Shown: positions 1 to 10,799, counted from the first letter of the stretch. The stretch: 64,000 bases of DNA from Kurthia sibirica (GCF_003143975.1 NZ_QFVR01000004.1:1-64000); one strand, 5' to 3'. A program made the numbers and translations. The notes: generated by a model not told the origin, from the sequence alone.

Positions 1-1
1 T

Positions 2-73
2 CGAAATGCGATTCCACCAATTTTCGCTGTCAATCTTAAGCGGATATTAAAACTGCTAAATGAAAAAGAGTAA
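2..73 (+). CDS. 3' end of an unidentified gene
   Basis: An open frame enters from the left edge and stops with TAA, giving about 23 C-terminal residues that end in LKRILKLLNEKE. A strong hairpin with a T-run follows 17 bases later, which supports a genuine gene end. It is convergent with hemL. The fragment is too short to assign a family. Confidence 0.45.
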   Translation, partial: RNAIPPIFAVNLKRILKLLNEKE

Positions 74-90
74 GAAATAGACAATGAAAT

Positions 91-132
91 AAGGCACTTT
101 CTGTTCAAATCGAACAGAAAGTGCCTTGTTTT
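91..132 (+). terminator. Intrinsic terminator
   Basis: A perfect 16-bp stem (91-106 with 112-127, loop AAATC) is followed by GTTTTT on the plus strand. It ends the gene entering from the left and may also stop hemL transcription from the other side. Confidence 0.8.
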
Positions 133-208
133 TATCTAAAAAATCAACTCGTCATTAAAAACATAAGTTTTTCAGTGCCCTCTTACTAGGTGTGCTTTTT
201 CTTCTATT

Positions 209-1501
209 TTATTTACGTAATTGTTTAAATACTTTTTGGAAGGCTGCAACTGTTTTGGCAATATGTTCTTCCGTATGGGCCGTCGACATAAAAACACCTT
301 CAAATTGTGATGGTGGAAGGAAAATACCTTCTTGTGCCATCATGCCATAATACTCTGCAAATAATGCTAAATCAGACGTTTTAGCTGTTTCAAAGTCCGT
401 CACCTGTTCATTTGTTAGGAAGTAACCAATCATTGAGCCCGCACGATTTACTGTATGTGGAATATTGTACATTTCAGCGGCTTCACGGAAGCCGTTTTCC
501 AATTGGTCACCCAACTTTTCAAAATGTGTATAGGACTCTTCCGTTAATAAACTAATCGTTTCAAGACCAGCAGTCATAGCAAGAGGATTTCCGGATAAAG
601 TTCCTGCCTGATAAATAGGACCTGCTGGTGCAATTTCTTCCATAATATCGCGACGTCCCCCAAAAGCGCCAACTGGTAGTCCACCCCCGATTACTTTACC
701 AAGGCAAGTAAGGTCTGGTAGTACATTATAATACCCTTGAGCTGAATGATAACCCACGCGGAAACCCGTCATCACTTCATCAAAGATTAAAATTGTACCA
801 GCTTTTGTAGTAAGTTCACGTAAACCTTCTAAAAATCCTGGAAGTGGTGGTACACAGCCCATATTTCCTGCTACAGGCTCAACAATAACAGCGGCGATAT
901 CTTCACCATATTTTTCGAACATTTGTTGGACGGCTTCTATATTATTATATGGCACAGTTAACGTATTTTGAGCGATGCTAATAGGGACACCTGGACTATC
1001 TGGCAAGCCTAATGTAGCGACGCCAGAACCAGCTTTGATCAATAGTGAATCACCATGCCCATGATAAGAACCCTCGAATTTCAAAATTTTATCGCGTCCT
1101 GTAAAACCACGTGCAGCACGAATTGCTGACATCGTCGCTTCCGTACCAGAAGATACCATACGAATCATTTCTACAGATGGTACACGACGAATTACTTCTT
1201 TCGCCAACTCATTTTCAATTTTTGTAGATGCGCCAAACGAGGTACCCGACTCAGCAACTTTTTGAATAGCTGAAACAACTTTTGGATGTGTGTGACCAAG
1301 AATGAGTGGTCCCCATGATAAAACATAATCGATGTATGAATTCCCATCAACATCTGTAATAATTGCACCCTTACCACTTTCCATGACGATAGGCGCTTGA
1401 TTTACGGCTTTAAATGCACGTACGGGACTGTTCACGCCACCTGGCATTAGGTTCACGGCTTCCGCATAAATTGCTTGTGATTTTTCAAAAGTTCTAGTCA
1501 T
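209..1501 (-). CDS. hemL: Glutamate-1-semialdehyde 2,1-aminomutase
   Basis: This PLP enzyme converts glutamate-1-semialdehyde to 5-aminolevulinate, the common tetrapyrrole precursor, in the cytosol. The product is 430 residues, the usual length. It has the class III aminotransferase motif FDEVMTGFR (residues 240-248) and the PLP lysine K269 in [13 protein letters not shown]. The ATG at 1501 is chosen over an ATG 13 codons upstream because GGAGG sits just before it, and because the family begins with MTRTFEKS-like sequence. Its start overlaps the hemB stop by eight bases, so it is translationally coupled as the last gene of the hem cluster. Confidence 0.97.
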   Translation of the reverse strand: MTRTFEKSQAIYAEAVNLMPGGVNSPVRAFKAVNQAPIVMESGKGAIITDVDGNSYIDYVLSWGPLILGHTHPKVVSAIQKVAESGTSFGASTKIENELAKEVIRRVPSVEMIRMVSSGTEATMSAIRAARGFTGRDKILKFEGSYHGHGDSLLIKAGSGVATLGLPDSPGVPISIAQNTLTVPYNNIEAVQQMFEKYGEDIAAVIVEPVAGNMGCVPPLPGFLEGLRELTTKAGTILIFDEVMTGFRVGYHSAQGYYNVLPDLTCLGKVIGGGLPVGAFGGRRDIMEEIAPAGPIYQAGTLSGNPLAMTAGLETISLLTEESYTHFEKLGDQLENGFREAAEMYNIPHTVNRAGSMIGYFLTNEQVTDFETAKTSDLALFAEYYGMMAQEGIFLPPSQFEGVFMSTAHTEEHIAKTVAAFQKVFKQLRK

Positions 1502-2492
1502 TATTTTTTTCCTCCAACCAGCGAGCAGCATCTTTAGCATGATAGGTCATAATAAGATCTGCTCCTGCACGTTTCATACTCAGTAGTGTTTCTAGCACTG
1601 TTTTTTTCTCATCCATCCAGCCATTAATAGCTGCTGCTTTAATCATCGCGTACTCGCCTGATACATTGTATGCAACAACAGGTAAATCAAAATTATTACG
1701 TACATCACGTACGATATCTAAATAAGACAGCGCGGGCTTGACGATGAGAAAATCTGCTCCCTCTTCTACATCTGAAGTTGCCTCACGCATTGCCTCTAGT
1801 CGATTCGATGGATCCATTTGATAGGTTTTACGATCGCCAAATTTTGGTGCACCATCTGCAGCTTCACGGAAAGGACCATAATAGGCAGATGCATACTTCA
1901 CAGCGTATGACATAATGGGTACATCTTCAAACCCCGCAGCATCTAACCCTTGACGAATAACTGTTACGAAGCCATCCATCATGTTGGACGGCGCGATAAT
2001 ATCCGCTCCTGCTTTTGCTTGCGACACTGCTGTTTGAGCCAATAAATCTAATGACGGATCATTGAGGATTCTTTCATCTTCTGACACAACGCCACAATGA
2101 CCGTGTGATGTATATTCACAAAGACATGTGTCTGCAATAACAACTACTTCCGGATACTGTTTTTTAACAAAACGCGTTGCTTCTTGAACGATTCCATGAT
2201 CGTGAAAAGCACCTGAACCAACTGAATCTTTCTCTGCTGGCAAACCGAATAATATAACAGATGGGATGCCTAACGATACAACCTCATCCATTTCTTCTTT
2301 TAAACGGTCGATTGAAAATTGAAAAATACCTGGCATCGAGGCAATTGGATTTTTAATATCCTTTCCTGCCATTACAAAAATCGGATAAATAAAATCCTCC
2401 TTATGCAAATGAGTTTCTTTCACCATTGCACGCATCGTAGCACTTTGACGTAAGCGTCTATGTCTTTTAAAATCCAATTTTGTCATTTTCAT
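1494..2492 (-). CDS. hemB: Delta-aminolevulinic acid dehydratase (porphobilinogen synthase)
   Basis: The enzyme condenses two 5-aminolevulinate molecules to porphobilinogen. It has the zinc-type cysteine cluster [14 protein letters not shown] (C123, C125, C133) and the two active-site lysines K199 (SYAVKY) and K252 (IVKPALSY). The first ATG overlaps the hemD stop as ATGA. A second ATG two codons on (2486) has better spacing from AAAGGA and may be the real start. Very close to the B. subtilis protein along its whole length. Confidence 0.97.
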   Translation of the reverse strand: MKMTKLDFKRHRRLRQSATMRAMVKETHLHKEDFIYPIFVMAGKDIKNPIASMPGIFQFSIDRLKEEMDEVVSLGIPSVILFGLPAEKDSVGSGAFHDHGIVQEATRFVKKQYPEVVVIADTCLCEYTSHGHCGVVSEDERILNDPSLDLLAQTAVSQAKAGADIIAPSNMMDGFVTVIRQGLDAAGFEDVPIMSYAVKYASAYYGPFREAADGAPKFGDRKTYQMDPSNRLEAMREATSDVEEGADFLIVKPALSYLDIVRDVRNNFDLPVVAYNVSGEYAMIKAAAINGWMDEKKTVLETLLSMKRAGADLIMTYHAKDAARWLEEKNND

Positions 2493-3247
2493 CTGTCCTT
2501 TCGTAACACAATTTCATCAATTACCGCCTGCATTGTATAAACTGTGGGCGTTATTATTTGCTGTGCACCGGCTGTTGCAAGCGCTTTTTCCGTTATATGA
2601 CCAATTGCCGCAATATGCAGTTGCGACCACTTGATTTTTGGTCGTATTGTTCGTTCAAAAACACGAACAGCTGAAGGACTCGCAAAAACAATCGTACAAT
2701 TACTTTTTGCTTGAATAGCTTCTAACATAGCAGCGGCGTATTTTATCGATTCGATGGTTTCATAAATCGTCCATGTTTCAACATGGCAATGCAAACCATC
2801 AACGAGTGTATTTTTTGCTAGAGAACCACGAATAAACAAGCATTGTTCATCGGTTGTAATGACAGTATTCATCTCTTCTACCATCGTATCTGCACTAAAT
2901 CGTGTAGGTTTAAAATGCACTGAAAAACCAGCAGCTACTAAGGCTTGCTCCGTCTGATCTCCAACTGCCGCAATGCGCACGGACCATGCTGTTGCCTGCT
3001 TATCAAAACGTACCATTTTTGCAGCAAAAGCCTCGACGGCATGTTGACTCGTAAAGATTAACCAGTCGAAATTCATGCTTCTTCGCAAGAGCTGTTCATC
3101 TTCTTTTTGTTGTAACTCTGTCGTTTGGATAAGCGGGTAATGTTCCACCTGACCACCAAGTTCTTGGATATATGACGTGATTTTTTTCGTCACTGCCGTT
3201 CCCGTCAAAAGAATCCGTTCGTTTGTTAACGGTTTTTCACTGTTCAT
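2489..3247 (-). CDS. hemD: Uroporphyrinogen-III synthase
   Basis: It closes and inverts ring D of hydroxymethylbilane to give uroporphyrinogen III, the branch point to heme and siroheme. The 252-residue protein shows the loose two-domain HemD pattern: [11 protein letters not shown] at the N-terminus, [12 protein letters not shown] at about 80 and [12 protein letters not shown] at about 190. This family is poorly conserved, so the operon position between hemC and hemB is a main support. It overlaps hemC by 11 bases and hemB by 4. Confidence 0.92.
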   Translation of the reverse strand: MNSEKPLTNERILLTGTAVTKKITSYIQELGGQVEHYPLIQTTELQQKEDEQLLRRSMNFDWLIFTSQHAVEAFAAKMVRFDKQATAWSVRIAAVGDQTEQALVAAGFSVHFKPTRFSADTMVEEMNTVITTDEQCLFIRGSLAKNTLVDGLHCHVETWTIYETIESIKYAAAMLEAIQAKSNCTIVFASPSAVRVFERTIRPKIKWSQLHIAAIGHITEKALATAGAQQIITPTVYTMQAVIDEIVLRKDR

Positions 3248-4169
3248 CTTGCTCAGCTTTAACGCGTTGGATTAAATCATAGGCTCCCTCAGCAGTTAAC
3301 TTCTCCGCTACAATTTTACCAGCTTGTTCTGCATCAGTATGCGCAACAGTATGCGTATAAAATACGGAGGCATCAGGCGCTGCTACAAGACCTTCAAAAT
3401 TTACTTGTCCATCTTTAAATGTTGCATAACCTGCTATTGGCACTTGACAGCCGCCATCCATAGCTGTAAGGAATGAACGCTCTGCAGTTGCAGTTTGCCA
3501 TGTTGCAGCATCTGTCATTTTCGCCAATGCTTGCAATAACTCCTCGTCATCACCACGACATTCAATACCAAGAGAACCTTGACCTACTGCTGGTACACAT
3601 ACTTCTGTAGATAGAAATTCTGTTACGATCTCATCTGACCAACCCATGCGCTTTAAACCTGCTGCCGCAAGAATAATCGCATCATATTCTGCTGTCGCTA
3701 ATTTCTCAAGTCGCGTATCGATATTCCCTCGGATCCATTTAATTGTAAGGTCAGGACGTACTTTTAATAGCTGGGCGCTTCTTCTTAAGCTAGATGTACC
3801 AACAACTGCTCCTTGCGGTAAATCTGCTAATTTCACATGATTTGTAGCTATAAAAGCATCGCGAGGATCTTCACGTTTAGGAATACAGCCGATAACTAAG
3901 CCTTCAGGTAGAACTGCTGGCATGTCTTTCATGCTATGTACAGCAAAGTCGATGTCCTGATTAAAAAGCTCTTGTTCAATTTCTTTAACGAATAAACCTT
4001 TACCGCCTACTTTAGATAACTGAACATCTAAAATACGATCACCCTTTGTTACAATTTCTTTGATTTCAAATTCAAATGGAGCTCCTGTTTTTTTCAATTC
4101 TTCGATAAACCAGTTCGTTTGTGTTAATGCTAATTTACTTCTTCTTGAACCTACGATAATTTTACGCAA
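3237..4169 (-). CDS. hemC: Porphobilinogen deaminase (hydroxymethylbilane synthase)
   Basis: It polymerises four porphobilinogens to hydroxymethylbilane on a covalent dipyrromethane cofactor. The cofactor cysteine is C241 ([12 protein letters not shown]) and the catalytic aspartate is D82 (HSMKDMP). The 310-residue length is normal. The start codon is TTG at 4169, preceded by AAGGGTAGGA; no better start exists. A terminator separates it from hemX, so it may be the first gene of its own hemCDBL transcript. Confidence 0.97.
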   Translation of the reverse strand: MRKIIVGSRRSKLALTQTNWFIEELKKTGAPFEFEIKEIVTKGDRILDVQLSKVGGKGLFVKEIEQELFNQDIDFAVHSMKDMPAVLPEGLVIGCIPKREDPRDAFIATNHVKLADLPQGAVVGTSSLRRSAQLLKVRPDLTIKWIRGNIDTRLEKLATAEYDAIILAAAGLKRMGWSDEIVTEFLSTEVCVPAVGQGSLGIECRGDDEELLQALAKMTDAATWQTATAERSFLTAMDGGCQVPIAGYATFKDGQVNFEGLVAAPDASVFYTHTVAHTDAEQAGKIVAEKLTAEGAYDLIQRVKAEQDEQ

Positions 4170-4271
4170 ATTTATCCTACCCTTCTATGCAAACCAAATT
4201 ATATGAAGAATTCATTCCATCCCATTTTATCAGAAAGTGGATGAATACTACATTGTTAACAACTATATTCT

Positions 4272-4300
4272 TTTATAATAGCATAAAAACATGCTTGTAA
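4272..4300 (-). promoter_or_regulatory. Candidate promoter for hemCDBL
   Basis: Reading on the minus strand, TTACAA, a 17-base spacer and TATAAA lie about 100 bases upstream of the hemC TTG. TGCTATTAT overlaps as an extended -10 alternative. Because a terminator precedes this site, an own promoter would be needed for hemCDBL. Inference from motif match only. Nothing else is apparent in the 4170-4435 gap. Confidence 0.4.
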
Positions 4301-4435
4301 AACGTACGATATCGTTACAATCTCCTATGGTAAAAAGTCTTTCTATTAAATAGTCTGCTAGGTGCAATTAACCGTTCAACTTCAGAATTACCAGTAAGAT
4401 GGAGCCCTTCTAATAGCTAGGTTGGCATTGTAAAA

Positions 4436-4475
4436 AACCTCTAAAAAATCCAGAAGCTGAAGTTTTTTAGAGGTT
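4436..4475 (-). terminator. Intrinsic terminator after hemX
   Basis: A 13-bp stem (AACCTCTAAAAAA with TTTTTTAGAGGTT) is followed on the minus strand by TTTTTT. It lies 14 bases past the hemX stop and divides the classical hemAXCDBL operon. Confidence 0.8.
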
Positions 4476-4488
4476 GTCTTATTTTATT

Positions 4489-5319
4489 TTAGTACCAGAA
4501 ATGAAAACCGGATAAACTACTACCTAAAAAGAAGTTAATAATAATAAATAAGAAGGCATAAATATTTGCCCATGCGTATTTAGTTGATCTTAATTTACCA
4601 TTACGATTTAACACAATAATAATACAATAGGCTAGCAAGGAAATGATCGATCCCATAATTTTAATATCAAAAACGTTCAAATTATCAACGGTTACATATG
4701 CCCACATCAAACCGAGTACAAGGCTAATAAATAAAATGGGTACTCCGATAATAATCGACCATGTTGAGCTACTTTCTGCTTGTTGTAAAGAGGGTAGCCG
4801 CGTCCATTGCTTCGTCCATTTTTTCTTTTTTAGTACATTGTATAAAATCGTATAAAGTACGGAGAAAACAAAAGATAGTGAAAAAGCTACATAGGATAAA
4901 ATCGCAAAAATAATGTGAATCAATAGTAATTCTGACAATAAATCCTGACCCACTGGTGATTGTACTAGTTGATTTGGTGCAAATGTATGGATTACCATAA
5001 ATACAAATCCGATTATATTAATGAAGAATACCGGTAAATCCACTCGATAAATGCAATGTAATAAAATCGAAATTGATACAAGTAGCCACGAGTAGAAATA
5101 AATCCCTTCAAATAAAGTTAATATGGGGAAACGATGTGTTTCATACATATAGATAATTAAAAAAATCGATTGTAATACCCAAACGATTGAAACGAACCAA
5201 AAAGCGATTCGACGCGATTTAACATCTTTTTTCAAGTAGTCTATAAAATAAAATATTATCCCGATTGCATATAAAACGACAATCGCTTCATGCAATCTAG
5301 TCATAGTTAAATCGACCAT
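4489..5319 (-). CDS. hemX: Cytochrome c assembly-type membrane protein HemX
   Basis: An integral membrane protein of the CcsA/HemX family with about eight hydrophobic segments spread over 276 residues. In B. subtilis HemX lowers the amount of glutamyl-tRNA reductase rather than assembling cytochromes. The ATG at 5319 follows AAGGGGAG. It lies directly downstream of hemA, the conserved position, and is closed by its own terminator. The exact biochemical role of this family is unsettled. Confidence 0.9.
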   Translation of the reverse strand: MVDLTMTRLHEAIVVLYAIGIIFYFIDYLKKDVKSRRIAFWFVSIVWVLQSIFLIIYMYETHRFPILTLFEGIYFYSWLLVSISILLHCIYRVDLPVFFINIIGFVFMVIHTFAPNQLVQSPVGQDLLSELLLIHIIFAILSYVAFSLSFVFSVLYTILYNVLKKKKWTKQWTRLPSLQQAESSSTWSIIIGVPILFISLVLGLMWAYVTVDNLNVFDIKIMGSIISLLAYCIIIVLNRNGKLRSTKYAWANIYAFLFIIINFFLGSSLSGFHFWY

Positions 5320-5522
5320 ACTATACTCCCCTTATGTTTCATAGCTTGAATAATGTAAACAGCTACTCAAATGAGCTAAGCCATTAAATATGCTAACAAT
5401 ATAGTCATTAAAGGATCACTCTTTATATGCCCTATTTGTAGTTCCATATTGGGAACAAAATAAAAAACGTCCTCGTATCTATATAGTAACACATAGATTC
5501 GACAACGCTGTATTATTTACGA

Positions 5523-6887
5523 TTAAAATGATAATTTCGATTGTAATTCTTCACCAACTATCGAAGCTTTTTGGCGACGTTCTTTATCATGAAGCTGTTG
5601 TTTTTCAACTTCATCTTCTACGTCATCTTCAATGCCAAAAATTTGTTGGAATAATGCTAATTGCTTTTTGGCATCTGCAGTTCCTGCTAATTCTTTTGCT
5701 TGCAAAATCGGTTCTTTTAACAATTGATTGACGATTGATTTTGTATGCTTACTTAGCACTTTTTTTTCACGTTCTGTTAAATCAGGCATTTTATTTTCGA
5801 TACTTTGCATCGTTTCCTCTTGGATACGTGTTGCTTTATTGCGTAATGCAGCAATAACTGGTACAACACCTAAAGTATCCATCCAATTTTGGAAATCGTG
5901 CAATTCTGTATCAATCATCGTCGTAATTTGGCTTGCTGCTTTTTCACGCTCTGCTAAATTCGATTCAACAATGCCATGTAAGTCATCAATATCATAAAGA
6001 AAAACATTGGATAGTTCGCCCACTTTAGGATCAATATCACGTGGTACTGCAATATCTACCATGAATAGTGGTTTTCCTTTACGTAGCTTCTCAACAAATT
6101 GCATTAATTCATAATCAATAACATAATTCGTTGCACCTGTAGAAGTAATAAGGATATCTGCTTCTAATAACGTACATTGTAATTCCTGCATTGATTTTGG
6201 TGTGCCATGGAATTTCTCTGCTAGAAGTTCCGCTTTAGATAAAGTGCGATTTAACACGGTCACTTTACGTACGCCGCTACCATATAAATTTTCCATTGCT
6301 AATTCGCCCATTTTACCAGCACCTAAAATTGCAACATGCTTATGTTCAAGTGAAGAAAAGATTTTCTTTCCTAACTCAACAGCAGCATATGATACCGATA
6401 CGGCATTTTCTCCAATTGCTGTTTCATCATGTGCTTTTTTAGCGAAAGTTACGCTTTGTTTAAATAATTGATTAAACATTGTACCAGTTGTACCAATCTC
6501 TTGTGCTTCTAAAAAGCTATTTTTTACTTGACCAAGAATTTGTGTTTCTCCTAATACCATTGAATCAATACCAGAAGTCACCTTAAATAAATGTTCCATT
6601 GAGGCCTCATCTTCACGAATATAAAGATGACTCTCAAAATCCTCAACGGGAATCTTGAACCAATTTGCTAAAAATTTCTTCACATAATGACGACCAGTAT
6701 GTAGCTGATCTACCACGGCATAAATCTCCGTGCGATTACAAGTAGAAATAATAACATTTTCTAATATGCTCTTTTCGTTTTGTAAAGCTCTCATCGCCTC
6801 AGTAAGTGCATTCTCTGTTATCGAGAACTTTTCACGAACTTCGACTGGAGCTGTTTTATAGTTCAACCCTACAACTATCGTATGCAT
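5523..6887 (-). CDS. hemA: Glutamyl-tRNA reductase
   Basis: NADPH-dependent enzyme reducing glutamyl-tRNA(Glu) to glutamate-1-semialdehyde, the first committed step of C5 heme synthesis. Catalytic C50 lies in [13 protein letters not shown], the NADPH-binding GAGKMGE motif at about 190, and a C-terminal dimerisation domain follows. The ATG at 6887 ([11 protein letters not shown]) fits family N-termini and is 9-11 bases from GAGGTG; the in-frame ATG at 6899 is too close to that site. Length 454 residues. The last 45 residues are highly charged. Confidence 0.96.
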   Translation of the reverse strand: MHTIVVGLNYKTAPVEVREKFSITENALTEAMRALQNEKSILENVIISTCNRTEIYAVVDQLHTGRHYVKKFLANWFKIPVEDFESHLYIREDEASMEHLFKVTSGIDSMVLGETQILGQVKNSFLEAQEIGTTGTMFNQLFKQSVTFAKKAHDETAIGENAVSVSYAAVELGKKIFSSLEHKHVAILGAGKMGELAMENLYGSGVRKVTVLNRTLSKAELLAEKFHGTPKSMQELQCTLLEADILITSTGATNYVIDYELMQFVEKLRKGKPLFMVDIAVPRDIDPKVGELSNVFLYDIDDLHGIVESNLAEREKAASQITTMIDTELHDFQNWMDTLGVVPVIAALRNKATRIQEETMQSIENKMPDLTEREKKVLSKHTKSIVNQLLKEPILQAKELAGTADAKKQLALFQQIFGIEDDVEDEVEKQQLHDKERRQKASIVGEELQSKLSF

Positions 6888-6926
6888 GAAATCATACACC
6901 TCTCACGTTCAATATTAACAAATCAT

Positions 6927-7011
6927 ATTATACCACACTAAAAGTATTTTCTTTATTTACATAAGATAATTACGATTTCTGTCATAATTTCCTTCATTAG
7001 AATCATTCTTA
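6927..7011 (-). promoter_or_regulatory. hemA promoter with PerR/Fur-type box
   Basis: On the minus strand the extended -10 TGGTATAAT lies about 40 bases before the hemA ATG (TATAAT at 6927-6932). At 6997-7011 TTAGAATCATTCTTA matches the PerR box TTAnAATnATTnTAA except at one position. B. subtilis hemA is known to be PerR-repressed. The box is about 65 bases upstream of the -10, which is distant for a simple repressor, so its action here is uncertain. Confidence 0.4.
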
Positions 7012-7085
7012 TATAAGTCTACCAAAGTTTTACCCTTCATTCAATGAATTGAACCTTTTTTACATATGTAAAAATGCAGTTGTTC

Positions 7086-7682
7086 TTATTGTTCTTGTAG
7101 TCTAACTAATTTTTCAAGTTCTTGCTGTCGCTCATCTAAACTATAATTCAAAAAGCGTTCATCAACTATTTGCTGTAATAATACCTTATTGTGCCTGTAA
7201 GTTTGTCGGCATTGTCCTAGAAATTGAATATAACTGGTATACTTTTCATCAAACTGTTCTTCTAAAGACCTCACTATTTTCTTTGTTAATGCCGGACTAT
7301 TGGCGTTCGTGCTAACTGTTATCAATAGTTCGCCACGCCGCAACGTTGCAGGCAAAATAAAATCACTTAAAAAAGCATCATCTACACGACATACTAACCC
7401 TGCACACTGTTCTTGAATGGCATTGTTTAGCTCTAGCTGATTTGTTGCTATGATGCAGTATTTACTCCGTTCTACATCCTTTTTTTCATAAGGTCTTTGA
7501 TGCCAAACAAGCTTCTTTAACATAGCTTGCTGAGCTATATAGGCTGTAGCTGTTGGGCTGACTACTGTCACGCTTGCACCACTATTAACTAATAAACGAA
7601 TTTTACGAGTTGCAATTATACCACCACCGATTACTACAAAATGTAACTGTTCACTATTCAATTCTATTGGTAAATACGACAT
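7086..7682 (-). CDS. sirC: Precorrin-2 dehydrogenase (siroheme synthesis)
   Basis: A 198-residue protein with an N-terminal NAD-binding fold: GGGIIATRKIRLLVNSGA at residues 18-35, matching the YlnF/SirC/Met8p N-domain. It oxidises precorrin-2 to sirohydrochlorin on the siroheme branch. TNANSPALTKKI is the conserved downstream family motif. No methyltransferase or ferrochelatase is fused to it. The ATG follows AAGGGGGTG. It stands upstream of hemA on the same strand, a place not occupied by it in B. subtilis, and shares the uroporphyrinogen III branch point. Confidence 0.88.
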   Translation of the reverse strand: MSYLPIELNSEQLHFVVIGGGIIATRKIRLLVNSGASVTVVSPTATAYIAQQAMLKKLVWHQRPYEKKDVERSKYCIIATNQLELNNAIQEQCAGLVCRVDDAFLSDFILPATLRRGELLITVSTNANSPALTKKIVRSLEEQFDEKYTSYIQFLGQCRQTYRHNKVLLQQIVDERFLNYSLDERQQELEKLVRLQEQ

Positions 7683-7784
7683 ATAGCACCCCCTTACCTA
7701 ATTATACCAAAAATCCATATAATCGCCTAATATCATTGACTAATATATGATTGGAACTACGTATCCCTCATATTATGTAGTATA

Positions 7785-7823
7785 AAAGAAGCTCCGAAAT
7801 CTCAACGATTTCGGAGCTTCTTT
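7785..7823 (-). terminator. Intrinsic terminator after engB
   Basis: A stem of about 17 bp (AAAGAAGCTCCGAAATC and its complement) with TTCTTTTATA on the minus strand, 14 bases past the engB stop. Confidence 0.8.
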
Positions 7824-7836
7824 GCCTTCTATTACC

Positions 7837-8418
7837 TTACATGCGACCTTCAATTTCAGCCCAAGCTTCATCGAAGCCTTTACCTGTTTCAGAAGAGAAT
7901 AAAATCAATGGATCACTTGCATCCATTTGAAGCGTTGTACGGACAAGTTTTTTATGCTTTTCCCATTGTGCTTTTTTCACTTTATCTGCTTTTGTAGCAA
8001 TAATAATACATGGGATATTATAATGCTTCAAGAAGTCATACATCATACAATCATCAACAGATGGAGCATGACGTAAATCGACAATTTGAATCGCTGCTTT
8101 TAAAAGATCTCGGCTTGTAAAGTATTCTTCAATCATTCTTCCCCATGCTTCACGCTCCGTTTTTGAAACTTTTGCGTAACCATAACCTGGTACATCGACG
8201 AAAAATAGTTCTTCTTCGATTTTATAAAAGTTTAACGTTTGTGTTTTCCCTGGTTTAGATGAAATACGTGCCATACTTTTACGACCAATCATCTTGTTGA
8301 TAAACGATGATTTACCAACATTTGAGCGCCCTGCTAAAGCAAACTCCGGAAAGCCATCCTCCGGGTATTGATTTGGTCGTACTGCACTTATTACTAATTC
8401 TACATTATGAACTTTCAT
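7837..8418 (-). CDS. engB: Ribosome biogenesis GTP-binding protein EngB/YsxC
   Basis: A small essential GTPase for 50S subunit assembly. G1 is GRSNVGKS (30-37), G3 is DVPGYG (75-80) and G4 is TKAD (142-145). At 193 residues it is standard length. Its GGAGGG ribosome site overlaps the end of lonA and only five bases separate the genes, so they are co-transcribed as in B. subtilis. Confidence 0.97.
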   Translation of the reverse strand: MKVHNVELVISAVRPNQYPEDGFPEFALAGRSNVGKSSFINKMIGRKSMARISSKPGKTQTLNFYKIEEELFFVDVPGYGYAKVSKTEREAWGRMIEEYFTSRDLLKAAIQIVDLRHAPSVDDCMMYDFLKHYNIPCIIIATKADKVKKAQWEKHKKLVRTTLQMDASDPLILFSSETGKGFDEAWAEIEGRM

Positions 8419-8423
8419 TTAAA

Positions 8424-10748
8424 TTATTTCCCTCCGTCTAACGCTATTTTCAATACCTCGTCTGCGTTTGACACGAGCTTAAAAGTAAGCTCTTTTCGTA
8501 CACTTTCTGGTATATCTTCAATATCATGTTCATTTTTCTTTGGAATGATAATCGTTTTCAGACCAGCGCGATGCGCACTTAAAGATTTCTCTTTTAGTCC
8601 ACCGATTGGTAACACACGACCTCTCAATGTTACTTCACCTGTCATACCGACTTCTTTACGAATAGGCGTCTCCGTTATTGCGGACACTAAGGCCGTTACC
8701 ATTGTTACACCAGCTGAAGGTCCGTCTTTTGGAACAGCGCCTTCTGGTACATGGACGTGAACATCATGCGTCTCAAAATAATCTGCGTTGACCTTTAATA
8801 AATCCAGTTTAGAGCGTACATAAGAAAGAGCTGTTTGAGCTGATTCTTTCATGACATCCCCTAGCTTACCAGTCAATTGCAGTTTACCTTTACCTGCTGT
8901 AATTGATACTTCAATTTGAAGTGTATCTCCACCAACAGTCGTGTAAGCTAAACCTGTAGCAACACCAATTTGATTTTCTTCTTCAGCAAGACCATAAGAC
9001 ACTTTATGATGACCTAAATAATCTGTTAGGTTTTTAACTGTAACAATAACACGTTTTTTCTCATCTGTCACAATTTGTTTTGCCGCTTTGCGACATACTT
9101 TTGCAATTGTACGCTCTAATCCACGTACACCAGCCTCACGCGTATAGTAACGAATTAAGTCTAACATAGCATCCGGCTTAAATTGAAGCTGTGATTTTTT
9201 CAAACCATTTTCAATAATTTGTTTTGGAGCCAAATGATTGATCGCAATTTGAAGTTTTTCTTGCTCTGTATAACCGCTGATTTGAATGACTTCCATACGA
9301 TCACGTAGCGGTCCTGGGATTGAACCGAGATCATTGGCTGTAGCGACAAACAATACGTTTGATAGATCATATGTTTCTTCAATATAATGATCGCTAAACG
9401 TATTATTTTGCTCTGGATCTAGAACTTCTAACATCGCTGCAGAAGGATCACCGCGGAAATCATTCGACATTTTGTCAATTTCATCTAAAAGGAATACTGG
9501 ATTGACCGTTCCAGCTTTTTTCATCCCTTGAATAATACGTCCTGGCATTGCACCAACATAGGTTCTGCGATGTCCCCGAATTTCTGACTCATCACGCACA
9601 CCACCAAGTGAAACTCGGACAAATTCACGATTTAACGAGGAAGCAATAGACTTCGCAAGAGATGTTTTACCAACACCTGGAGGTCCTGCTAAACAGATAA
9701 TCGGTCCTTTTAATGAACTTTTCAATTGCGTAACCGCTAAATATTCAAGAATTCGTTCCTTCACTTTTTCAAGTCCATCATGGTCATCATTCAAGATTTT
9801 CTCTGCCACCGCTAAATCTTGACGATCCTCTGTTTCCTTCGACCATGGAATAGCGATCATCCAATCAATATAATTGCGAATAACGCCGCTCTCAGCAGCT
9901 TGAGCAGGCAGTTTATCATAACGGCTTAATTCTTTTAACACTGCTTTTTCAGCATGTTCTGGCATCGCAGCTTCGGCAATTTTCTTTTTAAGCTCTGCAA
10001 CTTCGCCTGGTTTACCTTCTTGGTCACCTAATTCTTCTTGAATAGCCTTCATTTGTTCTCGTAAATAAAAATCTTTTTGTGATTTTTCCACTGAACGTTT
10101 AACTTTTGAATGAATTTTTTTCTCAACATTCAATATTTCTTGTTCATTGGCAATACGTTGTAACAAAACTTCCAAGCGCTCTTTAACATCAACAGTACGT
10201 AAAATTTCTTGTTTTGCAACCATTTTCATAGGAAGATGCGTTGCAACAGTATCAGCTAGTAAACCTGCATCGGTAATTTCCACAGACGTATCTAAAAGTT
10301 CTGGAGAAATTTTACTTGACACTTTAATATATTTTCCGAAAGACTCCAATAACGTTCTCATGAGTGCTTCCATTTCAATTGTTTTTTCCTCTGAATCTAC
10401 GAAAGCCTCCACATCAACAACTGTCATTTTTTCCTCGTCAATATAATCCAATACTTTTGCACGGCTAATGCCTTCAACTAAAATACGCGATGTGCCATTT
10501 GGCAATTTAATCATCTGCTTAATTTTTGCAAGTGTACCCATGCTATAAAAATCTTTTGTTTCTGGGTTTTCTTTTGCAATTTCCTTTTGAGTTACTAAGA
10601 AAATTGTACTATCGTCATTCATTGCCTGCTCAACAGCCGACATCGATTTTTCACGGCCCACATCTATATGTAACAGCATATGTGGGTAAACAATCAAACC
10701 GCGTAGTGGAAGTAAAGGTACTCTATACGTTCTCATTTTTTCTGCCAT
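8424..10748 (-). CDS. lonA: ATP-dependent protease LonA
   Basis: AAA+ serine protease that degrades damaged and regulatory proteins. Order: N-terminal LON substrate domain (RVPLLPLRGLIVYPHM), Walker A GPPGVGKTS at about 355, Walker B VFLLDEID, and a proteolytic domain with the Ser-Lys dyad in PKDGPSAGVTM and KEKSLSAHRAG. The frame is open 54 codons further upstream, but that stretch contains the clpX terminator. The ATG at 10748 follows GGAGGTG and gives 774 residues, the B. subtilis LonA length. The sporulation paralogue lonB, which separates clpX and lonA in B. subtilis, is absent here. Confidence 0.97.
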   Translation of the reverse strand: MAEKMRTYRVPLLPLRGLIVYPHMLLHIDVGREKSMSAVEQAMNDDSTIFLVTQKEIAKENPETKDFYSMGTLAKIKQMIKLPNGTSRILVEGISRAKVLDYIDEEKMTVVDVEAFVDSEEKTIEMEALMRTLLESFGKYIKVSSKISPELLDTSVEITDAGLLADTVATHLPMKMVAKQEILRTVDVKERLEVLLQRIANEQEILNVEKKIHSKVKRSVEKSQKDFYLREQMKAIQEELGDQEGKPGEVAELKKKIAEAAMPEHAEKAVLKELSRYDKLPAQAAESGVIRNYIDWMIAIPWSKETEDRQDLAVAEKILNDDHDGLEKVKERILEYLAVTQLKSSLKGPIICLAGPPGVGKTSLAKSIASSLNREFVRVSLGGVRDESEIRGHRRTYVGAMPGRIIQGMKKAGTVNPVFLLDEIDKMSNDFRGDPSAAMLEVLDPEQNNTFSDHYIEETYDLSNVLFVATANDLGSIPGPLRDRMEVIQISGYTEQEKLQIAINHLAPKQIIENGLKKSQLQFKPDAMLDLIRYYTREAGVRGLERTIAKVCRKAAKQIVTDEKKRVIVTVKNLTDYLGHHKVSYGLAEEENQIGVATGLAYTTVGGDTLQIEVSITAGKGKLQLTGKLGDVMKESAQTALSYVRSKLDLLKVNADYFETHDVHVHVPEGAVPKDGPSAGVTMVTALVSAITETPIRKEVGMTGEVTLRGRVLPIGGLKEKSLSAHRAGLKTIIIPKKNEHDIEDIPESVRKELTFKLVSNADEVLKIALDGGK

Positions 10749-10799
10749 GTGAAGCCACCTCCATTTTATGATTGTACTAGGTTCTATAAAACATAAAAA

